From assembly GCA_004431415.1 (NCBI GenBank), contig QPMI01000005.1, positions 992,001 to 1,056,000 of the forward strand: DNA of 64,000 nt, read 5' to 3'. Positions within the stretch are counted from its first letter, which is position 1; the number at the start of each line of letters is the position of its first letter. The translations under genes were made by a program, and so were the position numbers. This DNA is from Cyanophora paradoxa. Taxonomy: Eukaryota > Glaucocystophyceae > Cyanophorales > Cyanophoraceae. Shown in pieces: positions 54,669-64,000 of the stretch. The notes under the pieces are model-generated. The model searched no databases and was not told the origin of the DNA. It was given only the letters and a program-made list of their open reading frames with translations.

Positions 54669-57600
54669 GCATTGCCAGCATCAGCAGTGCACCGAACGAT
54701 ACTAGATCACTGACTCGACCGTTCGCAGGTCGTCGAAGCGCGCCGACTCGCCGCCAACGCGGACGCAGGTCGCGCCTCGATCGGCAACACGCGACCTGCC
54801 TCCTCCTGGCACGAGCGGCACCCTTACTAATCATCCTCGCGCATGGCCTCATCAGGCCGCGAGCACCCGAGATCATCATCGTCACGCCTCATCAACCGCC
54901 GGCGCCTCACGACGGCGGCCGAAGATCATCGTTGTTCGACGAAGATCCAGATCATCGATAACGACGCAGATCATCCACGGTCGCACGCGACCGCCGCACG
55001 CGGCACCCCCAGCATCCAGCTCGCCGCAGGCACACGCGCACGCGCACACGCGCACACGAGCGACTCACGTTCGCCTACTTTACGACAGATTCATCGATTC
55101 GGCAGGCCGAACTGCCGCTACCGCGGCTGGAGGCTCGAAGCGATTCCTCTTGATCGAAGTTCAGCGCTACGGCGGCACACCATCAAGATTTTCGATCCCT
55201 TTCGATCGAATCGACCACGGTCGTTCACATTCCAGGACTGGAGGCCCCGGGCCCGTTCAGCGCCGCCTCGGGTCCGCTCAACGTACTACGGTACCACGCG
55301 CGTCCGGCCGTGTCCGCATGCACACGCCCGACCATATGCATGGCCACGAGCGCGACAAGCGACTCCGTGGCGCACGACCTATGGCGCACGGCGTACTGAT
55401 TCCACCCACGCCTCAGAGTCCGCCAGACTTTGAAGTTCGCCTGAGTTCCTTCTGGATCCGGCCCGGACCGGCCGGTGCTCAGGACCTCCAACGACCACGT
55501 GATTCAGGCGCCGCCCGGGGCCCCGCGCCGCGTCCCGGCCTTTATTATCATCCGCTACTGGCCGCTAGCGCTGGGCCTCCGTAGCTCTTGTAGCGCCGGC
55601 GACGGCGCCCGGCGCTCGCGTTCTCTTCTCCGATCGAATTTCCTTATCATCAGTTTCTCTTTTCGGAGCGCTCCCTCAAGCCCTCTCTAGCCCCTTCGAG
55701 CTCTTTCTTTCTCTCTCGGCGCCAACAGCGCACGTGGACCGGCCAGTCTTCTTTTTCTTTTCTTCGCTTCCACCTCCGGTGGTCGGCGTCATGCGTTTCC
55801 ATGTTGTTAGTGCCCGGTCTTGGACCGCATTGCAATTGCAAGCAGAAGTCATGACGCACGCGCGGCGGCCAACACAGACTAGCATGGATTCTATATTTTC
55901 AGATCCGGAAGCTGAAGCTTAAGGGCACACTTGGCCAAGGGATAACATGCTTTCTTACGTCAACGATCTTCCCAGTCTACAGCTAGCGCTGCACGCGGCC
56001 CCGGGCCCGGCCAGGCCTAGGCGACCCCCCGGCGCGCGCGCACGGCATACGCGATATCATAGTATGCATGACATATATTGCAATTGACTCCGAACTTCGG
56101 AAGTTTATCTCGACTTGCCGCAGTGCCGCGGCGGCCTGCCAGCGCCGGCCGCGCGCGGGCCGCCGGCGCGGCGCCGGCCCCGCCCTACTAGGCTATATAT
56201 ATAGCTATATAGCTAGGCCTACGTTCACGGCCGCGGTATACGTATCGAACCGGTCGCATCAAGCCGCTTAATATCTTCAAGCCGCTGATCATAATCATGA
56301 TCATGATCATCTGCATCATGGCATCCACGTTAACGTTAACATTGACATCACTGCAGCTGCAGCTGCGCATGCAGATTCCAATGTACTTGCAATTGCTAGC
56401 GCTAGCCCTGCAGCTGCTCGTACGCGTGTATGATCCAGATCATCGGATCCGCACGCGAGCTTGCAATTGCCATGTTGAGCTTTAATTGTCGACGTCGAGC
56501 TAGCTCCGAATTTTCGAGTTGCGAATTAAATTTGTTGCGAGTCGCAACCGGCAACATGTACAACTTAGCAACGACTAGCGCGCATTTGGCTTCCGCGCGC
56601 GCACTCGCGGCCGGCCGCGGGGCCCGGCGGCTCGAGCCTCGGAGCTCGCGACCCTCAGGGCCTCGGCGACGTCGCGCGCGCCTTCAACGCCAAATTATCA
56701 TATATAGTATATGATATATACAATCACACCTGGTGACTTGCAATTCAAGTCAAATGATTGCCCTAGGCCTCACTTTGCGGAGCTCGAGCGGCCGGTGGCC
56801 GAGGCTCTACGTATACGTCTACTATAGTAGCCGGCGCCAGCGCCCCGCTCGCGATCTGCACTAGCTAGAACGCGAGCCCGCGCGGGCGCCCGCACCGATG
56901 CAATCTGTTTGACAGCCTGTGACATGTACAGGACCGGTACCGGCCTTGTTTTTTCGACGGGAGCTCGAGCCAGCGGTCCGACGGTCTTTCCTAATTATAA
57001 GTGCCGACCGGCATCGATATCGATTCATCTTCATTTTCGGCAATTAATTTTTTTTCTCTCTCGACCGGAACCGGTGCCGCGCCCGGGCGGCCCCCCGGGC
57101 CGGCTAGCGCTGGCAAATTCGGAACCGGCACCGGCCGTCGAATTCGACACGTGACACGTGCACCCGGCCGCGGGGCCCTCATCACGCTTGCGCGCTCGAA
57201 CCTGAATTACGTATACATGTTCATGCTCGCCCACCTCGGCCTGCGGCTTCAGATGTAGATATGTACTCACCACCTCGCCTCAAGCGGCCCTGCGCATGCG
57301 CAATAGTGCCGCAGTATTATGGCTAGAGCACGTTTTTAAGGCGCGCGTGAGCGCCGCGCCTTCCAGACCGGCCATGGCCAGCTGCCGCAGTGCATGCGCA
57401 GTTTCGCCAGCACGCACAATTTGCAAAAAAGGGATGACGAAAGGGATGACGCCCGCCGAACCCCGGCATCCGCCCCTTATATAATTATCTGCTTCATTAT
57501 AAGACCCACGGCCGCCGGCCGCGGCCGCGCGGCCCTCCGCCGCCTCGCGCTCCCTCGATCGCTACCGTGAGATTTACGTATACGGGCCTCACCAATTGCA

Positions 57601-60439
57601 AGTCAAACTCCGGCGCCGGGCCCCGGGCGCAGTGCGACGCGGGGGCCGAACTCAGCGCTCGGAACGATCGCGAGCTTATAATTTGAGCGCGACTCGCATT
57701 TACTTGGCGATCAACTGATCTTGCTACGTATACGGCGTCTCTAATATTAATTGCGTACTACGGTATATACGTCGGAGCTGCGGCCTGCCCTGGGCATGCC
57801 CACCTTTTACGCAGCTTGGGCACATCATGGCATGGTCATGCGCGCCTTCACGATATATTGGCTCACCCTACTCGGCGAGGCCCTGCCAGCCTGGCCATGG
57901 GGGACGTGGACACGTCTCCAAACAATCTTTCAAAAAAAAAAAAAAACCTTCATCGGCCGGGCCTGGAAAATTGCAATTGCGGCTGCGCACCCGAGCTCGA
58001 AGCAGGCAATCCGAGGCACTGCGGCATATGATCGACGTACTGCGCATATGCATATGCATGCGCATGCCGCAGGACCCCCTTCGAATCTCAGATCCGGCCG
58101 GCAGCGCGCGCCGGCCCCTCGCGAATCGAACTCGCGGCCGGACCACGGCTCGGCGGGCCCTCAGCTGGGATTTAATTTGGCGCCCGCTTAATTATATATA
58201 TTACAACTTCGAATTCGAACTTCTTCACCATGCCAAACTAGCATGGCATATGCATTGGCCATGCATATGGCCAGGCATATAGGCTGCAGCGCATCGACAT
58301 ATACATTTATTTCTTAAGCTAAGCTCGGATTTGAGCGCTAAGCTCGGATTTGAGCGCTGCACATCATGATCATGATCATCGGATCATGCAGCCTGCAGCT
58401 GGCAGATACATACACACGGCATATATGCATGTGCATCGCGCTGTGACGTCAACGCCTTCGATTCGTTGGCACGACGCTCATTATTTGAACTCGCCCCTCG
58501 CGATCGTGATCGCTGAGTCACACAGCCGCTGAGCCGGCGCCCCGGCCGCGGCCACCGCCGCGCGGCCGTCGCGCCATTAGCCTTGGCCATGCATATGGTC
58601 CCTGTAACTATACAGCCAGGCCCCCGAAGCCAGCGGCTTCCATTAATATCCGGCGCCCGACTGCCCTATAGCTATAGGCCTTCCACGTGCACAGCTTTGC
58701 AATCGATCTCCACCTCTTGCGCTTTCGAATCCCGCCTCTGGCGTTGAGCGCCGGCTCCCCGCCAGGCCGAGCACCAGAAATCATCAATTCGAATGATCAT
58801 GGGGACAGATGTGCACATGAATGCCGGCGCTAGCTGATCCGATGATCCGACTGTCCTCTTTTTATATATGCTGCCCGACACGCGCACGGATCCGGAGCCT
58901 TATATGACCCCGGCCCACGCGATCATCGGATATCAATCGCCTCGTATCCGGCAGTCACGTCGACGTCGTCGAGGCTGCGAGGCGGTACCTCATGATCAAT
59001 CTTACTTGAAGGAACCGGCCTTCGAATTCTCGCCCTCTTGCACACCTACCAAGTCATACATACTAGTACGCTTGAGAGCGAGTCGGCATGACTATCGACT
59101 ATATATCCGCTATCTTCCGAGTTCCGACGGCGCGGGCGGATATCGCGATCGATCCCTTCACGATCGTCAACTATCATCCGACGGGCGGCGCCGGCCGCGG
59201 CCATGCCACCGGCGCCGCGCGCAGCCGGAATTCTAAATCCTTATTCGCTCGCGCGATCATCGAGCATGCGCACGCCTTCACGGCTTTTCGATCGACCGTC
59301 CGCTCCTCGCATGCGCATGCGCACCCCGGCGGGCGCCGGCCGATCGATATCACGATTGCGAGCCTTGAGAACTCATGATCAGGGCCTCGACGTCTCGCCC
59401 CTGATTATGACGTTTTCGTGTGTGTATATGTGCTCAGCGTCTCAGCCGCGGCTCAGCGTCTGGCAAATTAATATTAACCCGGCGTCGAGCTCACGGCCCC
59501 TAGGCCTCTTCAAGGCTTTGCAAAATTGGCATACGTAACGTAACCGCTTGCGCGTGGCTGGAACGCCACTAGCTGCGAATGCTCCGGCCCAGCGGCCTTC
59601 GCTGCGCGCGAGCGGCGCGGCCGCCAACCGCCCCAATTCGCAACCGAGAGCGCAGCGTCTGAACTTCGAATTCAGAAGGCAGCTGCAGCCGTCACGCACC
59701 TCTGCAGCAGAATTTCGAATTCGAAGGCACCGTCCGGGGCGGCGGCACCAGTGCTCAGCGGCTACCGTTCGCGCTGCATCTATGTATATTTTCATCTACG
59801 CCCGGCCCCAACGTTCTGCGATCGCGAGGGCGTAAACGTATTATTTTGTGGAGCGGGCCCACCGTGGCACGTGCACCTCACGCTCGCGATCGATATCGGG
59901 CTCGCGACTCGGCGATCGCCTATCGCGAAGGCTCGTGCTCCTCATGATTATTAGCTTCCCCGAGATCAGCTGCCGCAGTGCAGAAGTACTGCGGCATGGC
60001 CGGCTCGCAATCGGGGCCGGGTCCTCCCTTAAGCTTGACACGCCGCGACACGTGCATGGCGCTCTCCACCTCGTCCTGGTGCACGCGGCGCAGCCCCGAG
60101 TCCGAGGCTCGATCGCCAGCTTGGAATTCCCGAGTCCGCCTCTTCTCCGTCACGACTGTGCATGCGTGATCCACGTACTACGGTAGCCTAGTAGCCCGAC
60201 GGCTTGTCGTCCGACGGTCGCCCAGGGGCTCACCGTTAATGTTCACTCTGCGTACGTGGGCCCTTGAGGGCCCTCCTCTCGTCGCACTGGCAACTCTTCG
60301 CCGGGGGATCTAAGCTCGAGCTCGCGATCGGCTCTGGCTCGGATCCGCAGTGTCGGATCCCGCGGCCGGCACCCTTCGCGTTCCCTGTGCATATCGAGTC
60401 GACGAGCTGCTGCTGATGCTGGCCCGAACCCCTGCCTGG
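54669..60439. other. Palindrome-rich DNA without supported genes
   Basis: Open frames of up to about 200 codons exist but show no domain or splicing pattern. Short palindromes are dense: GATCATCATCG runs at 54840-54975, ATGATCATGATCAT near 56297, GTTAACGTTAAC and CTGCAGCTGCAGCTG near 56330-56365, GCATATGCATATGCATGCGCATGC near 58044, and ATCATGATCATGATCAT near 58365. ACTGCGGCA or its complement occurs at about 56116, 57307, 57381, 58018, 59969 and 59988. A run of 15 A at 57932-57946 could be a tail of a retrocopy, but I recognise no source gene. Confidence 0.5.
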
Positions 60440-60949
60440 CTTAGGGCGCTGTACCCCCCTCGAATCAGCGTACCCCTGCGGGCGCGATTCGTGTACCCGG
60501 GCAGCAATCGTGTACCCCCCCGGCACACGGGGAGCGAAGAGATATCCTCCCCAACCACGCCCTCGAGGCAATACGTGGTCTTCCTTTTCCGGCTCCAGGC
60601 CCCCTCTGGGTCGGCCCTCCTTTGGAGCCGCGCTGCTGCTGAGCCGCGGCCCAATGAGGCGCTACCCCTTTCTCTATTTATTAGCGCCTCCTTCCTTGAT
60701 TGCAAGAAAGGCCGGCGGCTGCAAGGCGAGCCTTGGCCGACCGCGCGGAGCGCGGCCCGGAGATCCAAAGAAGAGTTGATTACTCCAGCAACGCGTGAGA
60801 GTAATCTGTTTTCTTTGAGCGAGGGACGGCAGAGCGCGAACGGCCAACCTCGAACCTCGCCCTTCGGCCCGCCGTACCCCCCGGGGGCTCGCCCCGGGCC
60901 CCTCGCAGTTGCCGCTACCCCGCGGGAGCGACAGCTTCGTCTTAGCCGG
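60440..60949. repeat. Full-length dispersed repeat A+B (510 bp)
   Basis: The first 333 bp (A) are identical to 63078-63410 and the last 177 bp (B) identical to 54492-54668; here they are contiguous. A contains GTACCC five times in its first 90 bases. Open frames cross it in several phases, and identical copies keep them by identity alone, so no gene is called. Confidence 0.9.
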
Positions 60950-63077
60950 CCCACCCACCGTCCCCGAACTACACCTCGCGATCGAGTCGCCTGGCCCTGC
61001 CCCAGGCTCCGGAAAAAAAATGCTCGATATTCCCGACCCTTTCCAATTGCAAGTTTCCAGCCGGACCCCCATATGCATAGCCACGGCGCCAGGGCTCGAG
61101 GTCCTCCAGCGGCCCCTAAAGGCAGCTCCAAAGCGAGAGCCAGGACGGCATGCGCAGCTCATGATTACAAATCAGCGCGCGCAGCGCGGCCTCCCGGCGC
61201 GCGCGCACACCGCGGCACCATGGCCCAGTGGGCTGACCAGCTGCAGGCGCCGGCGCCGGCTGCGCGATGCCGCGGCTCGAGCTCCAGCGCTAGCCCGCGG
61301 ACCCTTACGTATACGCCCGACCCGGAGTGACGATCGTTCACCTCGCGATCACCTCCCGAGTCCGTCGTTCACCTTGAGGCGCCCGACCCCGTCCCATCAT
61401 GGCATGGCCAGGACCGGCTCCTCCCTTTACAGACCGGCCCCTGGCGGCGGCAGGAGGCTCCCTAGCAGCTCCTGAAGGCAGCCCTAAAGCGCGAACCTAG
61501 GCCTGGCAGCTTCATATGCAAAGCGCCCGCGGCGCGACCGCCCGGCCCGGGGGCGCGCGCGCACGCCAGCGCTAGCCATGCGTCACATACGCATGTATAC
61601 GTACATGTACATGTACATGTACAGGCCGCAGCTGCGCGACGCCGCGGATCCAGCCCGCGGACCTTCGCGCCACGAACGACGATTGCCTCCGAGCTTTGAG
61701 CCTCCGAGCGCAACTACGCCTGACCAGGACGCGGATTCCGAGCCGCAGATCTAGACACGAACGCGCAGCGCTCAGCCCATGGCCATGGCCAGCGCCCGAA
61801 TCCACGCACCGGGCGCACTGCGGCAGCCCGCGCGCGCATACCGACTTCAAGCAAGCTCTCGCGGCCAGCGCCGCCACGAAAGCCGGCGCGGCGCCGCGGC
61901 GAGCCGCAAGCACTCGTACCGAACGAGCACCGCGGCGGTTCTTCGCACCGAGCACATACACAGCGGCGCGGTTGCGACGAGGCGATTCGGATCCAGGTCC
62001 GCGACGATTGCGCCGAACAGCGCCGGCGCCGAAGAGGACTCGTTTGATCCTCGACGACCCCTCAAGCCTAACGAGCCTCAAGCCGCGACAACTAGCGGTA
62101 CCCCCGCGCACCGCAAATCGCCCGCGGCAAACCGGCACGCCCGGACGTATTGAAGCACTTTGCCCGGCTCTAATACCCTACGCGCACGCTTCGCCGTATG
62201 AAGCAAAGGCCGCGCGGCGCTCTAATGTACTCGTCTTTCCGCGACGATCACAGCAAGCTCCAAGCCGCAAGCCGCCACTTCTTCCCCCCCGGCTTAGGTT
62301 TGAGCCTCAAGCCGCAACTCCTTCCCCACCAACTTGGGCTCAAGCCGCCCAAGTCGCCTCCAAGCGCTAGCGCTAGCGCTAGCGCTCATATGTATGGTCA
62401 GCGCGCGGCCGCGGCTCAGCGCCTAGCGCGCGCCAGCGCCAGCGGCGGCCGCATGCGCAGCGCCGGCGCGAATGATAAATGCGCGTACTCTTAGTCGCGA
62501 CGCGCGCACATCGCGTCGACGGCGCGCGCGGCCCCGCACGCGCGCAGCGGCGCCGGCCGCGCGCGGCACCTTCCGAAGTTCGAAATTCAACTCGCCACTG
62601 GGCCACTATAGCTACAACTACGTATACGTATACTACTATGATACGCGTACGCGTATACGTATACGTATACCACGGTCTCGAGCCTCATATGCATGATAAA
62701 GCTCAAGAGGTAATTATAATCATGATCATGAATCGAACGGTACCGGTGAGCTCGTTCGTATACGTATATGTACGTATGCGTATACGCACGCTCGCGTCGT
62801 ATACGTATACGCGTACGTATACGCGTACACACACCTCCGCATTTTTTCCTAGGCCTGCTTCGGAATTCTCACTCTTCATGATCAGTATACGTACGTACGC
62901 GTAGAATTCGAATCCTTATTAGCTCCTAGCCTCCGATTCACTCCGCCGACCCGGCTTGGGTTGTTGATTTCCTAAGGCCTGGGGCCCGGGCCAATGGCCC
63001 TCCTCACTCTGCGAGCCTCATATGGCTGTCATGCAGATGAGACTGTCCGCTTTAGCGGCCTTCCTTTTCCAACGCAA
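60950..63077. other. Palindrome-rich DNA without supported genes
   Basis: Includes CATGTACATGTACATGTAC near 61604, (AGCGCT)n-type AGCGCTAGCGCTAGCGCT at about 62365-62387, and a dense field of GTATACGTATAC/ACGCGTACGCGT at 62617-62660 and 62757-62900. Nothing protein-like is visible in frames here. Confidence 0.5.
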
Positions 63078-63410
63078 CTTAGGGCGCTGTACCCCCCTCG
63101 AATCAGCGTACCCCTGCGGGCGCGATTCGTGTACCCGGGCAGCAATCGTGTACCCCCCCGGCACACGGGGAGCGAAGAGATATCCTCCCCAACCACGCCC
63201 TCGAGGCAATACGTGGTCTTCCTTTTCCGGCTCCAGGCCCCCTCTGGGTCGGCCCTCCTTTGGAGCCGCGCTGCTGCTGAGCCGCGGCCCAATGAGGCGC
63301 TACCCCTTTCTCTATTTATTAGCGCCTCCTTCCTTGATTGCAAGAAAGGCCGGCGGCTGCAAGGCGAGCCTTGGCCGACCGCGCGGAGCGCGGCCCGGAG
63401 ATCCAAAGAA
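63078..63410. repeat. Dispersed repeat segment A (333 bp)
   Basis: Identical copy of 60440-60772, ending GATCCAAAGAA. Instead of segment B it is followed directly by the terminal repeat of an ACCGTAG-family element. Confidence 0.9.
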
Positions 63411-63673
63411 CCGTAGGGCACTTAAGTACCGCGGGCACTTAACTAACGCGGTACCAAATTAACGCGCCAAAAGTTTGTTAAAACGCGGTAATTTGGTGCC
63501 GCGGTAATTTGCTGCTGAGAAGTCGCCCCATACAGTACCCCATCAAAGTACTGCCCCATACAAGCCTCAAAGTTTTAAAACCGCGTTAGTTTGGTACCGC
63601 GGTATTTCGCTCAGAGGAGTGCCATTTTTGAAACCGCGTTAATTAACGCCGCAGTAATTTAGTGCCCGACGGT
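63410..63673. repeat. ACCGTAG-family TIR element (GCGGTAATTT copy)
   Basis: ACCGTAGGGCACTTAA at the left end pairs, with a few mismatches, with TTTAGTGCCCGACGGT at the right end (to 63673). The internal words GCGGTAATTT, ACCGCGTTA and GGTACCGCGG occur repeatedly in both orientations. The core GCCCCATACAGTACCCC, then GCCCCATACAAGCCT (about 63525-63568), matches the 36.8-kb copy. Confidence 0.75.
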
Positions 63674-63756
63674 ATATTCGCCAGACGTCGACCCTCGCGC
63701 TGTCGACTCAGTGTCGAGGGGCCCCGCGTCGACGTCGGCGGTCGGACGCGGTCAGG

Positions 63757-63853
63757 ACTCAGGACTCGGGAGTCGGGAGTCGGGACTCGGGACTCGGGAG
63801 TCGGGACTCGGGAGTCGGGACTCGGGAGTCGGGACTCGCCGAGTCGGGAGTCA
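63757..63853. repeat. GACTCGGGAGTCGG minisatellite
   Basis: About a dozen 7-8-bp units of GACTCGG/GAGTCGG, the complement of the 36.3-kb array. Confidence 0.9.
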
Positions 63854-63857
63854 ACTT

Positions 63858-64000
63858 GGGAGTAAGTAAACCGCGTTAATTAACTACGGTCCTGTCTACG
63901 GAACGGTAGAACTAGTTAAATTAGTACAGGAAAATAATTACTAAGTTAGTACTTCCCCAAAACTGCCACTTTAGCAGCTGGTAGATCTTTAGTAGGTCGG
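63858..64000. repeat. Partial inverted-repeat family member at the window edge
   Basis: Contains ACCGCGTTAATTAACTACGG, then ACGGTAGAACTAGTTAAATT and ACAGGAAAATAATTAC, which parallel ACCGTAGAACAGGAAAATAC at 36741-36760. It is cut by the end of the window. Confidence 0.5.

Noticed and set aside
54843-55433. 196-codon plus-strand frame
   Set aside because: Arg/Ser/His-rich translation of GATC/GCGC-type words, with overlapping open frames and no domain or splice partner.
57932-57946. A15 run as tail of a processed pseudogene
   Set aside because: No recognisable coding sequence or target duplication around it.

Overview
The window looks like nuclear DNA of a GC-rich unicellular eukaryote. I lean towards an alga or related protist but cannot place it by lineage. 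The reasons are spliced genes with short introns (about 50-160 bp) whose 5' splice sites favour GTGCG, a multi-pass membrane protein with polymorphic-membrane-protein (PMP) style repeats, a TIR-domain gene, and a very large non-LTR retrotransposon. I see no bacterial operons, rRNA, tRNA or CRISPR.

Layout. Bases 1-7.5 kb are gene-poor, GC-rich and full of short palindromic words. Bases 7.5-27.9 kb hold one host gene on the + strand, reconstructed here as 18 exons, 5337 nt and 1778 codons plus stop, 5' end unresolved. It has PMP-like Gly/Asn repeats, a Cys-rich stalk, about eight membrane segments and a long cytosolic-type tail. Its second exon is split by a 13.77-kb retroelement lying in antisense (8679-22451), flanked by a perfect 17-bp target-site duplication. 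Removing the element and one duplicate restores the frame exactly. The element carries 132-bp 5' monomers, an APE endonuclease, reverse transcriptase, RNase H, a Ulp1/C48-like cysteine protease, a Cys/His knuckle and a basic tail with a PCNA-box-like motif. This resembles the algal Dualen/RandI group. Its frame is broken several times.

From 28.4 to 30.5 kb a 5'-truncated TIR gene (-) meets the orphan 3' end of a second copy of the PMP gene (+). A small diverged fragment of the same retroelement type lies at 30.8 kb. From 31.67 to 35.73 kb a complete spliced gene (-) encodes a signal-peptide protein with a beta-propeller-like region, a Pro/Ser/Thr hinge and a C-terminal membrane anchor.

From 36 kb onward the window is repeats: a GAGTC/GACTC minisatellite, several copies of a small terminal-inverted-repeat family, and a giant inverted structure (37.53-53.24 kb). 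That structure has two near-identical ~0.93-kb arms, each running into a ~363-bp satellite array (9 units left, 20 units right, opposite orientation). The arrays face each other across a 3.5-kb spacer containing a small CACTA element. From 53.2 kb to the end there are further dispersed repeats in palindrome-rich DNA without supported genes.

Exon limits come from reading both frames and phases by eye. Homopolymer-dependent frames, mainly in the retroelement, may be affected by sequencing error.
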